In this document: positions 7,975-16,659 of the stretch, one piece after another
Position numbering within the stretch: the stretch's first letter is position 1
How the letters are laid out: every line of letters starts with the position of its first letter
Assembly (NCBI GenBank): GCA_945957365.1
Contig: CAMFKI010000031.1
Coordinates: 1-40,036 of the forward strand
DNA length: 40,036 nt
Direction: 5' to 3'
Origin: an uncultured Alphaproteobacteria bacterium
GTDB taxonomy: Bacteria > Pseudomonadota > Alphaproteobacteria > Rhizobiales > Aestuariivirgaceae
Made by a program: the position numbers and the translations under genes
Notes under the pieces: model-generated
What the model saw: only the letters and a program-made list of their open reading frames with translations
Told to the model about the DNA's origin: nothing
Databases searched by the model: none

Positions 7975-8784
7975 ATGAACAGGATGAGGCTGATACTTCT
8001 GGCGGCAGCGCTCGTCGCTGCTTTGCTGGCTGCCTACCTATCCATGGCCATTCTGCGCCGCCCCGCACCGCAGGCGCCGCAACCCGCGCCGGTACAAAAG
8101 AGCGAGACCGTGGATGTCGTGGTCGCAAGCCGGAACATCGAGGCCGGTGAAAAACTCGATAGCCTTGCAATCCAGTGGCGCTCGTGGCCGCGCGAAGGCC
8201 TGGCAGCAGACATGATCTCGCGCGAAACGACGCCGGATGCATTGGAAAACTTGCAGGACTCAAGGGCGCGCGGCGCCATTCTGGCGGGCGAGCCAATCGT
8301 GGAAGCCAGGATCGTTCAAAAGGGTGAGGCAGGCTTCCTCAGCTCCGTGCTTCCCGCCGGAATGCGCGCCATCGCGATCCCGATCACGGAACTGTCGGCG
8401 GTCAGTGGCTTCGTGCTGCCAAACGACCGGGTGGATGTCATCCTCACCCGGCACGTGACGGGTTCGCAGGGGGAAAAGGTCGCTGCCAGCGAGGCGGTGC
8501 TCACCAACGTCAAGGTTCTCGCCATCAACCAGACGCTTGGTGCTGGCGCCAATGGGGCGACCCTGCCCGACGGCCGCACTGCCGTGCTGCAACTCGACCC
8601 ACGGCAAGCCGAGGTCCTCAACAAGATTGTCGCCCTGGGGGATCTCTCGCTCGCACTTCGCTCCGTCGACGATCTCGGCGACGGCGTACCCGTTCTCTCG
8701 GACGCTTTCCGGAACCCGCGCCGCGCCGTCAGCGGCCCGCTGGTCATCCGCTACGGCCTCGAACGCGCGGCCCCGAGCAGGTGA
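7975..8784 (+). CDS. cpaB: Flp pilus assembly protein CpaB/RcpC
   Basis: CpaB (RcpC) is a periplasmic, membrane-anchored protein of Tad pili that works with the secretin. The 269 residues begin with one membrane anchor (about 5-27), a proline-rich linker (RRPAPQAPQPAPVQ), then an SAF domain (VDVVVASRNIEAGEKLDS onward) and the RcpC/CpaB domain with GMRAIAIPI and FVLPNDRVDVILTR, both typical of the family. The ATG at 7975 has GGGA upstream; a TTG two codons earlier is possible. A 78-base AT-rich gap separates it from cpaA. It overlaps cpaC by four bases, so those two are translationally coupled. Confidence 0.93.
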   Translation: MNRMRLILLAAALVAALLAAYLSMAILRRPAPQAPQPAPVQKSETVDVVVASRNIEAGEKLDSLAIQWRSWPREGLAADMISRETTPDALENLQDSRARGAILAGEPIVEARIVQKGEAGFLSSVLPAGMRAIAIPITELSAVSGFVLPNDRVDVILTRHVTGSQGEKVAASEAVLTNVKVLAINQTLGAGANGATLPDGRTAVLQLDPRQAEVLNKIVALGDLSLALRSVDDLGDGVPVLSDAFRNPRRAVSGPLVIRYGLERAAPSR

Positions 8785-10250
8785 GGACCGTGCACACCAA
8801 CATCAACGACAGAGCTGATTGGTTCCTGATCACCACCAGGCTGGTGCGCGCGGCGCTTCTCGCCGTCACGCTTCTCGCCTTGTTTGTCTGGCCTGAGGCG
8901 ACACGGGCTTCCGGCCCGGACACGATCGACATGTCAAGCGCGCCCCAGGCAGGCAGGTCCCTCCGACTCGGGTTGCAGAAGAGCGCGGTGCTGAAGCTCC
9001 CTGCCGTGGTGAAGGACGTGATCGTCGGCAACCCCGCCATGGTCGACGTGGTGCTGAAGAACCGCAGCACGGCCTATCTCTTTGCGCGTGCCGCCGGCCA
9101 GACCAACGTCTTCTTCCTCGATGCTTCCGGCCAGCAGATCCTGCAGCTCAATCTCGAAGTGACGCTCGATACCCAGGCTCTCAAGTCCTTGCTGGACCGC
9201 TCGCTTCCCGGCAGCGCCATCACGGTGGACGCCACGGGCTCCAACATCGTTCTCAAGGGAAGTGTCACGGATGCCCAGCAAGGAAAGACGGCACAGGACC
9301 TCGCCGAGCGTTTCGTCACCACCTACGGCGGCGACAAAACCGCAATCGTCAATCTTCTGAAGATCGCGGAGGGCAATCAGGTCATGCTTAAGGTCCGCGT
9401 GGTCGAACTCAATCGCACGCTCCTGAAGCAGCTCGGCATCAACCTGGACGGCACCATCACGGCGGGCACATTCAAGCTCAACTTGAACAACACGACCTAT
9501 CCCGAAAGCCAGGAGCGCTTTCTCGACAGTGTCGCAAAGATTCCTGGCAGTCTCATCCCCGGCACACCGGTCGATATATCGGCCACGATCCGGGCTTTGG
9601 AATCCAGTGGCCTTGCGACGGTTCTCGCCGAACCGACACTGACAGCAGTTTCAGGAGCGCCGGCCAGCTTTCATGCCGGCGGCCAATATCCCTATTCCCA
9701 GTGCACCTTGCCCGACAACACGACGCTCAACTACACCTGTTCCATCCAGTTCCAGCCCTATGGCATCACGCTGGACTTCACCCCCACCGTCCTGTCGGAA
9801 GGGCGCATTGCCCTCAACATCTTCACCGAAGTCAGTGACCTCGGGGACAATCCCTACAGCAACAGCCAGCCCATCATAAACCTGCGCAATGCCCAGACGT
9901 CGATCGAGCTGCCGTCGGGCGGATCGATGATGCTGGCGGGGCTCATCAAGAACACGTCGCTGCAGAAGTTCAACAACACCCCGGGACTGCGCTCGCTGCC
10001 GATACTCGGGGCACTGTTCTCCAGCCAGAGTTTCCAGCGGAACCAGAGCGAACTGGTGGTCATCGTGACGCCCTATGTCGTGGAGGCGCAAAACGCGGAC
10101 AAGCTCGCAACCCCGATCGACCGCTACAACAATGCGACCGACCTCCAGCAGCTCTTCCTGGGCCGCCTGAACAGGGTTTACGGCCTGCCGCGAGCCGACA
10201 GCAACGCGACAGGCACTTATCACGGCAACATCGGCCAGATCGTCGAATGA
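8781..10250 (+). CDS. cpaC: Outer-membrane secretin CpaC/RcpA of the Flp pilus
   Basis: CpaC forms the outer-membrane ring through which the Flp pilus emerges. The 489-residue product has a signal sequence (hydrophobic about 20-37, ending TRASG), a pilus N domain (VVKDVIVGNPAMVDVV), a BON-like domain (about 120-170) and the secretin domain from about 190 to 430, with VMLKVRVVELNR at its start and the family-typical end LPILGALFSSQSFQRNQSELVVIVTPYVV (about 415-435 region). It starts with GTG, overlapping the cpaB stop by four bases, and overlaps cpaD by four bases, so cpaB-cpaC-cpaD form a coupled block. Confidence 0.95.
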   Translation: MRTVHTNINDRADWFLITTRLVRAALLAVTLLALFVWPEATRASGPDTIDMSSAPQAGRSLRLGLQKSAVLKLPAVVKDVIVGNPAMVDVVLKNRSTAYLFARAAGQTNVFFLDASGQQILQLNLEVTLDTQALKSLLDRSLPGSAITVDATGSNIVLKGSVTDAQQGKTAQDLAERFVTTYGGDKTAIVNLLKIAEGNQVMLKVRVVELNRTLLKQLGINLDGTITAGTFKLNLNNTTYPESQERFLDSVAKIPGSLIPGTPVDISATIRALESSGLATVLAEPTLTAVSGAPASFHAGGQYPYSQCTLPDNTTLNYTCSIQFQPYGITLDFTPTVLSEGRIALNIFTEVSDLGDNPYSNSQPIINLRNAQTSIELPSGGSMMLAGLIKNTSLQKFNNTPGLRSLPILGALFSSQSFQRNQSELVVIVTPYVVEAQNADKLATPIDRYNNATDLQQLFLGRLNRVYGLPRADSNATGTYHGNIGQIVE

Positions 10251-10948
10251 AGGATGTCACCCGCATGCATCGCACAGCCTCGATATTCCCACTGAAGGGG
10301 ATGGCAACAGGGCTTCTGCTGATCGCCACCGCAACGCTGTGCTTCGGCTGTACGCAGGAGCTCGCGAGCTTCGACGACACTTACGTTCCCCAGAGCGTGG
10401 AGGACAACTACCCGATCAAGGTCGTCGAACGTCCGGTGAGGCTCGCGGTCTACGCCACACCCAGCGGCCTGCGACCCGCGGATGTAAACGAGGTCATCGA
10501 CTTTGCACACAAGGCGGCGACTGGCGCGGCGACTCCGGTCACGGTTGCGTACCCGGCAGGGAGCAAGATGGCCCGGCAGTCCGCCGGGCAGGCCGCCGGC
10601 ATTCTCGTCCGGCAAGGGGTCGCGCGCCAGTCCATCGTCGTGACGCCCAGGAACGGCAGCAGCAATGAAGTGACCTTGGCGTTCGCGACGAAGGCCGTTG
10701 AAACCAAGCCGTGCGGGGACTGGTCGCAAAACATGCGCGGCAACCAGTTCAACGAATCCGGACCGAACTTCGGCTGTGCCTACCAGCAGAATTTTGCTGC
10801 GATGATCGCCAACCCCGAGGATCTCGTTCGTCCGCAGCCGGCAACTCCGGCGCAAAGCGCCTCTCAGGTCCCTGCACTTCAGAACTACTACGGCGGCAAG
10901 TGGACAACCCCCACCACCGACACCACGCTTGGCGGATCAGGCGGGTAA
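10247..10948 (+). CDS. cpaD: Pilus assembly lipoprotein CpaD/RcpB
   Basis: CpaD is an outer-membrane lipoprotein that partners with the CpaC secretin in Tad pili. The 233-residue product has a lipoprotein signal with LCFGC around the modified Cys35, and the conserved C-terminal motifs of the family: DWSQNM followed later by NFGCAYQQNFAAMIANPEDLV (split here as NFGCAYQQN and AMIANPEDLV). The tail is Pro/Gln/Thr-rich. The ATG at 10247 overlaps the cpaC stop; an in-frame ATG at 10265 would give a shorter leader. It is followed after 46 bases by cpaE. Confidence 0.93.
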   Translation: MKDVTRMHRTASIFPLKGMATGLLLIATATLCFGCTQELASFDDTYVPQSVEDNYPIKVVERPVRLAVYATPSGLRPADVNEVIDFAHKAATGAATPVTVAYPAGSKMARQSAGQAAGILVRQGVARQSIVVTPRNGSSNEVTLAFATKAVETKPCGDWSQNMRGNQFNESGPNFGCAYQQNFAAMIANPEDLVRPQPATPAQSASQVPALQNYYGGKWTTPTTDTTLGGSGG

Positions 10949-10994
10949 TGGCCAGGGCACTCACACGTCATAGCAACACGCAAGGCCGCAGAGG

Positions 10995-12251
10995 ATGAAC
11001 GATCTGTCCGGCCAAAATGCCACAAGCCGTGCGCCAGACGTGACCCAGGCTGTCGCGCTGGTGCCGCGCATCAACATCCAGGCGTTCTGCGAACTGCAGG
11101 AAACGGTGAACAGCATTCAGACGGCCTTCGCCGACCGGCGCATGGCGCGGGCCCACGGCACCGTGCTGACAGGCGGCATCGACGCCGCCGTGCGGCTCTA
11201 TCAAACGCAATCCACGCCGAACCTTTTGCTGGTCGAGTCCACCGCGGCGCGAGAACCCCTGCTCGAAAGTCTCGCCTCGCTCGCCGAGGTCTGTCAGCCC
11301 GACACCAAGGTCATCGTCATCGGACACCTGAACGATGTGGTGCTCTACCGCGATCTCATGCGCCGCGGCGTGGGCGAATATGTGGTTGCGCCCGTGACGC
11401 CGCTGCAACTGATCGACACCATTGCCGGTCTCTATCGCAGCGAGAGGGCCGCGCCGATCGGCCGGGTGATTGCCTTCATGGGCGCCAAGGGAGGCGCGGG
11501 CTCGAGCACCGTCGCTCATAATTGCGGCTGGGAAATCGCGCGCGTGGCCGACGCGGAAACGACGATCATCGATCTCGACCTCGCCTTCGGCACCGCGGCG
11601 CTCGATTTCAACCTCGATGCATCCGGCGGAATCATGGAAGCGATCTTGCAGCCGGAGCGCGTCGATGCCCTGCTGCTGGATCGGCTGCTCGTCCGGCTCG
11701 GCGGAAAGCTCAGCCTGCTGGGCGGGCCGGGAGGCGTTGACAAGGACTTCACCATCGAAGCGCATGCCGTCGAGACGATCCTCACCGCGCTGCGCTCCAA
11801 TGTGCCGTTGATCGTCCTCGACATACCATGCCTCTGGGCGCCCTGGGTTCGTTTCACGCTGCTGCATGCCGACCACATCGTGCTGACGGCAGAGCCGGAA
11901 CTGGCAAGCCTGCGCAATGCGCGGGCAATCGTCGACTTGCTGAAGGCCGCCCGGCCCAACGATCAGCCGCCCAGCCTGGTGCTGAACAAGGTCGGCATTC
12001 CGAAGCGCCCTGAAATCCCGGCGGCGGACTTCAGCAAGGCCATTGGACTCGAGATTGCGGCGAGCGTTCCGTTCGATCCGCAAAACTTCGGCTCGGCGCT
12101 CAACAACGGCAAGATGCTGCTGGAAGCCTCTCCCCGAACCAAGGCTGCGGAAGCCTTGCGCAGGCTTTCCCGCAGCTTTTCGGCCGAACGCGCGCCAGCG
12201 CCGGCAGCGGCAAGCAAGTCACTCATCAAGAAGCTTCTGGGTAGGTCGTAA
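10995..12251 (+). CDS. cpaE: Pilus localisation ATPase-like protein CpaE/TadZ
   Basis: CpaE (TadZ) positions the Tad machinery, usually at a pole. The 418 residues contain an N-terminal receiver-like domain (about 20-145, without obvious phosphorylation site) and a C-terminal MinD/ParA-like domain from about 155. The nucleotide-binding loop reads GAKGGAGSST: it keeps the first Lys of the deviant Walker A motif, but the second, catalytic Lys (KGGxGK) is replaced by Ser. This substitution is common in CpaE/TadZ and suggests weak or absent ATP hydrolysis. The stop TAA shares a base with the cpaF ATG. Confidence 0.94.
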   Translation: MNDLSGQNATSRAPDVTQAVALVPRINIQAFCELQETVNSIQTAFADRRMARAHGTVLTGGIDAAVRLYQTQSTPNLLLVESTAAREPLLESLASLAEVCQPDTKVIVIGHLNDVVLYRDLMRRGVGEYVVAPVTPLQLIDTIAGLYRSERAAPIGRVIAFMGAKGGAGSSTVAHNCGWEIARVADAETTIIDLDLAFGTAALDFNLDASGGIMEAILQPERVDALLLDRLLVRLGGKLSLLGGPGGVDKDFTIEAHAVETILTALRSNVPLIVLDIPCLWAPWVRFTLLHADHIVLTAEPELASLRNARAIVDLLKAARPNDQPPSLVLNKVGIPKRPEIPAADFSKAIGLEIAASVPFDPQNFGSALNNGKMLLEASPRTKAAEALRRLSRSFSAERAPAPAAASKSLIKKLLGRS

Positions 12252-13747
12252 TGTTTGGCAAGCGATCCGGCGACAGCCCCTCCAAAGACGTGTTGGCGCC
12301 GCTTGCGCCGCCGGTGCGCGCCGATGCAGGAACAATGCAGGGCCGGCAGGTGTTTGCCGGGGGGCAAGGACAGCGGGGCGCACTGGCCAATCCGGCAGCC
12401 GGCGGCTCCGCACCGGTCCTGGCGCCGCGCAGCGACGCCTCCTCGCCGGTTCGCCGCTCGGACAATTATTACGACATCAAGACCACGATCTTCAATGCGC
12501 TGATCGACGCCATCGACCTCACTCAGCTGTCCCAGATCGACCGGCAGGCCGCACGCGAGGAGATTCGGGATATCGTCAGCGAGATCATCACGCTGAAGGA
12601 TGTCGTGATGTCCGTCCCCGAGCAGGAGGAATTGCTCGAAGACATCTGCAACGACGTGCTGGGCTTCGGACCGCTCGAGCCACTCCTCGCCCGTGACGAC
12701 ATCTCCGACATCATGGTCAACGGCTCGGGCACGACCTTCATCGAAGTCGCCGGCAAGGTCCTCAAGACCGGCGTCCGCTTCCGGGACAACACGCAGCTCC
12801 TGAACATCTGCCAGCGCATCGTCAGCCAGATCGGCCGGCGCGTGGACGAAGCGAGCCCGATCTGCGATGCACGACTGCTGGATGGCTCGCGCGTCAATGT
12901 CATCGTGCCGCCCCTCGCGATCGACGGGCCGGCGCTCACCATCCGCAAGTTCAAGAAGGACCGTCTGAAGCTTCCGGATCTCGTGCGCTTCGGGTCGATC
13001 ACCTCAGAGGGTGCCACGCTGCTGGAGATCATCGGCCGGGTGCGTTGCAACGTGCTGATTTCGGGTGGCACCGGCTCCGGCAAGACCACGCTGCTCAACT
13101 GCCTCACGGCCTACATCGAGAACGACGAGCGGATCATCACCTGCGAGGACGCGGCTGAACTGCAGTTGCAGCAGCCTCATGTGGTTCGCCTCGAAACCCG
13201 GCCGCCCAACCTCGAAGGCGAGGGCGAAATCACCATGCGCGAGCTCGTCAAGAACTGCCTGCGCATGCGGCCGGAGCGGATCATCGTCGGCGAAGTGCGC
13301 GGTCCCGAAGCGTTTGACCTTCTGCAGGCGATGAATACCGGTCACGACGGATCGATGGGAACGCTCCACGCGAACTCACCGCGCGAAGCCCTTTCGCGCA
13401 TCGAATCGATGATCACCATGGGTGGCTTTTCGCTGCCATCCAAGACCATCAAGGAAATGGTCTGCGGGTCGATCGACGTCATCGTCCAGGCGGCGCGGCT
13501 GCGCGACGGCTCGCGCCGCATCACCCACATCACGGAAGTGGTCGGCATGGAAGGCGACGTCATCATCACCCAGGATCTCCTGGTCTACGAGATCACCGGC
13601 GAAGACGTGAATGGCAAGGTCATCGGCCGTCACCGGGGAACGGGAATCGCGAGACCGCATTTCTGGGAGCGGGCGCGCTACTTCGGCGAGGACCGCCGCC
13701 TGTCGGAAACCCTCGAGATGGCGGAAGTGCGCGGCGAAGGAGGCTAG
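12251..13747 (+). CDS. cpaF: Tad pilus motor ATPase CpaF/TadA
   Basis: CpaF (TadA) is the cytoplasmic hexameric ATPase that drives Flp pilus extension and, in Caulobacter, retraction. The 498-residue protein has a low-complexity, Ala/Gly/Pro-rich N-terminal 70 residues, then the conserved N-domain (LGFGPLEPLLARDDISDIMV) and the secretion ATPase core. Visible motifs are Walker A ISGGTGSGKTTLLN (about 270), the Asp box around TCEDAAELQ, Walker B RPERIIVGEVRGPEA (about 340), and the His box GHDGSMGTLHANSPREAL. It starts within the stop of cpaE (TAATG) and ends four bases before tadB, so it is tightly coupled in the operon. Confidence 0.97.
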   Translation: MFGKRSGDSPSKDVLAPLAPPVRADAGTMQGRQVFAGGQGQRGALANPAAGGSAPVLAPRSDASSPVRRSDNYYDIKTTIFNALIDAIDLTQLSQIDRQAAREEIRDIVSEIITLKDVVMSVPEQEELLEDICNDVLGFGPLEPLLARDDISDIMVNGSGTTFIEVAGKVLKTGVRFRDNTQLLNICQRIVSQIGRRVDEASPICDARLLDGSRVNVIVPPLAIDGPALTIRKFKKDRLKLPDLVRFGSITSEGATLLEIIGRVRCNVLISGGTGSGKTTLLNCLTAYIENDERIITCEDAAELQLQQPHVVRLETRPPNLEGEGEITMRELVKNCLRMRPERIIVGEVRGPEAFDLLQAMNTGHDGSMGTLHANSPREALSRIESMITMGGFSLPSKTIKEMVCGSIDVIVQAARLRDGSRRITHITEVVGMEGDVIITQDLLVYEITGEDVNGKVIGRHRGTGIARPHFWERARYFGEDRRLSETLEMAEVRGEGG

Positions 13748-13751
13748 CCTC

Positions 13752-14765
13752 ATGCTGTTCGGCCTCGATGCGCAGCAACTCGGCTTTCTTCTGCTGGTCG
13801 CCGTCGCGACCGGCAGCGTCGTGCTCGTTCTCGCCCTGCCGCTGCTGGGTCGATCCGGGCCGGAAGCGCGGGTGCGGGTCATTGCAACGGGACGAACTGC
13901 CGATGCGCCGAAGAAGCAGTCCGCACTCAGCCGCCTTGTCGATGGGCAGAAGGACGGCAGGCGGCGCCAGGTTCAGGACTCACTCAAGCAAATCGAGGAC
14001 CGGGCGCGGCAACAGAGGCGTGGTGTCCCGCTGCGAACCCTCATCGCACGGGCCGGTGTGCGCCTTTCCGTGCGCAAGTTCTGGTTCATCTCCGCCGCAG
14101 TTGGGCTGGCGGTCGCGCTCTTCCCTCTGGTTTTCGGCTTTCCCCTGTTCGTCGGCGTTCTCGCTGGAATCGTCGGATGCCTCGGATTGCCGCGCTGGTT
14201 TCTGTCGTCGATGGCAAAGCGCAGGCAGAAGGCCTTCATCGAAGGTCTGGCCGATGCCGTCGACGTCATGGTCCGTGGTTTGAAAGCGGGACTGCCACTG
14301 TCCGACGCCATGAGGGTCATCGCGGCAGAGGCGGATCCGCCGATCGGACCAGAATTCCTGGAGGTCGTGGAAGGCCAGCGTATCGGAATCACCATCGACC
14401 AGGGGCTGGAGCGCATGTTCGAACGCGTGCCGCTGCCGGAAGTGAGCTTCCTCGGCATCGTCATCAGCATTCAGTCGAAATCCGGCGGCAATCTGTCGGA
14501 AGCCCTTGCCAATCTGTCGAGGGTGCTGCGGGACCGGAAGAAGCTGCGAAACAAGGTGCGCTCGATGTCGCAGGAGGCCAAGACCTCCGCCGCCATCATC
14601 GGCGCGCTGCCGTTTCTGATCATCGCCAGCCTGGCATTTCTGAATCCCCAGTATCTCGCGCCACTGCTGAATACCTCCACAGGTCATTATCTGCTGATCG
14701 GCTGCGGTGTGTGGATGTTCTTTGGAATCCTCATCATGCGCAAGATGATCAACTTCGACATCTGA
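13752..14765 (+). CDS. tadB: Pilus platform protein TadB
   Basis: TadB is one of two GspF-like inner-membrane proteins on which the motor ATPase acts. The 337-residue product has an N-terminal membrane segment (about 10-30), a pair of segments (about 110-150), a cytoplasmic GspF domain (about 165-290) with GLADAVDVMVRGLKAGLPLSDAM, split here as GLADAVDVMV and RGLKAGLPLSDAM, and C-terminal segments. That motif is diagnostic. The start at 13752 is four bases after the cpaF stop; the same frame is open further back, inside cpaF, but that part has no family similarity. Confidence 0.94.
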   Translation: MLFGLDAQQLGFLLLVAVATGSVVLVLALPLLGRSGPEARVRVIATGRTADAPKKQSALSRLVDGQKDGRRRQVQDSLKQIEDRARQQRRGVPLRTLIARAGVRLSVRKFWFISAAVGLAVALFPLVFGFPLFVGVLAGIVGCLGLPRWFLSSMAKRRQKAFIEGLADAVDVMVRGLKAGLPLSDAMRVIAAEADPPIGPEFLEVVEGQRIGITIDQGLERMFERVPLPEVSFLGIVISIQSKSGGNLSEALANLSRVLRDRKKLRNKVRSMSQEAKTSAAIIGALPFLIIASLAFLNPQYLAPLLNTSTGHYLLIGCGVWMFFGILIMRKMINFDI

Positions 14766-14780
14766 TCGCGGGAGGGGAGC

Positions 14781-15752
14781 ATGTTCCATTATTTTGCGGC
14801 ATTTCTCGAACCGGAAACACTGGTCACGTTCCTGATTGCAGTCGCCGCCTTTGCCGCCGTGCTGAGTGCCGCTGCCCCGTTGCTGGAGAATGATCCGCTC
14901 AAGACCCGGATGAAACTCGTCACCGTCGAAAAGGAGCGGCTTCGCGCCCAGCAACGGCAAAAGGCGGCAGGCGGGGAGGTGCGCTTGCGCGACACGTCCA
15001 GCGGCGGGGTGGCGAAGAAACTCGTCGATGTCCTCAGTCTGCGGCGGGTCTTCGAGGCCGAGGCGTCGAGAGATCTCCTGCGGCAGGCCGGTCTGCGCAG
15101 TGAACGCCACCTCATCCTCTATCTCGCCTCGCGCGTCGTGGCGCCGATCGGACTGGGCATTCTGACATTCGCCTATACCTCGGCGATCTTCGGCAATGTG
15201 CTGTCGCCACAGATGCGCATCGCCGCGACAGCCGTCGGCGCCATTGTCGGAAACTACGCACCCCTGGTCTTCTTGCGCAACCTCATCAACCGGCGGCAGG
15301 CATCGATCCGCCGCGCATGGCCCGATTCGCTCGACCTGATGCTGATCTGCGTCGAGTCCGGCATGGCTGTCGAGCCCGCCATGCAGCGCGTGGCGCGCGA
15401 GATCGGAACGATGTCGGTGCCGCTGGCGGAGGAACTCTCGCTCACCGTGGCCGAGCTCTCCTATCTCCAGGACCGCAGGAAGGCGTTCGAGAACCTGGGC
15501 AAGCGCACCGGACTGCCGCAGGTCAGGTCGGTCGTGACGAGCCTCATTCAGTCGGAACGCTATGGCACGCCGCTTGGCACATCGCTTCGGGTGCTGGCCC
15601 AGGAAAACCGTGACATGCGCATTGCCGAGGCCGAGCGCAAGGCAGCCGCCCTGCCGCCCCGCCTGACGGTGCCCATGATGCTGTTCTTCATGCCGGTCAT
15701 CTTCGTCGTGATCATGGGGCCGGCGATCATGATGGTCTCGAAATTCTTCTAG
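14781..15752 (+). CDS. tadC: Pilus platform protein TadC
   Basis: TadC is the second GspF-like inner-membrane component and pairs with TadB. The 323-residue product has an N-terminal membrane segment (about 12-34), two segments around 110-160, a GspF domain (about 180-300) with WPDSLDLMLICVESGMAVEP as its signature, and C-terminal segments (MLFFMPVIFVVIMGPAIMMV). It lies 15 bases after tadB with GGGAGGGGAG just before the ATG. It is the last gene of the rightward pilus operon and converges with the tadD-like gene, leaving 16 bases between them. Confidence 0.94.
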   Translation: MFHYFAAFLEPETLVTFLIAVAAFAAVLSAAAPLLENDPLKTRMKLVTVEKERLRAQQRQKAAGGEVRLRDTSSGGVAKKLVDVLSLRRVFEAEASRDLLRQAGLRSERHLILYLASRVVAPIGLGILTFAYTSAIFGNVLSPQMRIAATAVGAIVGNYAPLVFLRNLINRRQASIRRAWPDSLDLMLICVESGMAVEPAMQRVAREIGTMSVPLAEELSLTVAELSYLQDRRKAFENLGKRTGLPQVRSVVTSLIQSERYGTPLGTSLRVLAQENRDMRIAEAERKAAALPPRLTVPMMLFFMPVIFVVIMGPAIMMVSKFF

Positions 15753-15768
15753 GCCTCTCGGGCTTGAC

Positions 15769-16551
15769 CTAGCCCTGCTTGCCGCCATCGCTGATCTGCT
15801 GCCAGGTATTTGGCTGGGACAGCATCTTCTTGAGGTAAGCCATGTTCTGCTGCACCTGCTCGGGCGGAAGATCCTGCTGGGCGAGCTTCGTGGCCTCGTC
15901 GAAACGGCCCTCGAGCCCGACCACGAGGGCCAGATTCTGGCGGATTCGCGGCTCGCTCTTGGAGCGTGGCAGGGCATCGGCGGCGCGCAATTCCGCCTCC
16001 GCCTGCTTGAGGTTGCCTTCGAGCGCATAGGACATGGCGAGATTGTTCATCACGGTGAGGTTTTGCGGGTCCGCTGCGAGCACCTTCTGGTATTGCTCGC
16101 GGGCCTTCTGATAGAGCCCCTGCTGGTCATAGGCCGTGCCCAGCGCCGAACGGACCCGCCAGTCGGTCTCACCCTGCTGTTCTGCGCCCTCGAGAATGGG
16201 AATGGCCTTTTCGGCCGAACCGGCCGCGACGAGCTTGCGGCCATAGAGCCCGGCGATCTTCGCATTGGACGGATCGGACTGGGAGAGCTTTTGATAGACG
16301 TCCAGCGCCTCGTCCTTCTGGCCGAGGCCTTCGAGGCCGCTCGCATAGGCCAGTCCCATTCCCACGTCCTGCGGGCTTGCCTTCCATTTGTTGCCGAGTG
16401 CGGCGACCGCGTCGATCGAGGCAGGCGTGGTCGAAGCGGTATTGAGGCTGCTGGCGGGTGCGAGTTGCCCGGTCATCTTGGTGCAGCCTGACAGCATTGC
16501 GGCAAAGGCCAGCAGCGTAAGAATGGCGGCTCTGGGCTGTACCCTCGGCAT
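15769..16551 (-). CDS. tadD: TadD-like TPR lipoprotein
   Basis: TadD is a tetratricopeptide-repeat lipoprotein required for Tad pilus assembly, perhaps for secretin placement. From the chosen start (16551, MPRVQP) the product has 260 residues, a lipoprotein signal with MLSGC (Cys23), and TPR-like repeats from about 70 to 230. Examples are ALDVYQKLSQSDPSNAKI, AREQYQKVLAADPQNLTV and MNNLAMSYALEGNLKQAEAE. The frame extends 22 codons further back, which would spoil the signal peptide. It is on the opposite strand to the cpa/tad operon and converges with tadC, so it has its own promoter. The tadD name rests on context plus architecture; TPR lipoproteins are otherwise generic. Confidence 0.85.
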   Translation of the reverse strand: MPRVQPRAAILTLLAFAAMLSGCTKMTGQLAPASSLNTASTTPASIDAVAALGNKWKASPQDVGMGLAYASGLEGLGQKDEALDVYQKLSQSDPSNAKIAGLYGRKLVAAGSAEKAIPILEGAEQQGETDWRVRSALGTAYDQQGLYQKAREQYQKVLAADPQNLTVMNNLAMSYALEGNLKQAEAELRAADALPRSKSEPRIRQNLALVVGLEGRFDEATKLAQQDLPPEQVQQNMAYLKKMLSQPNTWQQISDGGKQG

Positions 16552-16659
16552 CAGGAAACTCCCGGTCGGGTTTGTTTGGCTACCTTGGCGCGCAACGGTC
16601 AATAATTGATTAACCATGCCGCTGTTTCGCGATATGTGATTTCAAACCCGGAGTACGCC

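Noticed and set aside
13980..16028. Long open frame antisense to tadB and tadC, running into tadD
   Set aside because: It covers three recognised genes and has no family similarity.
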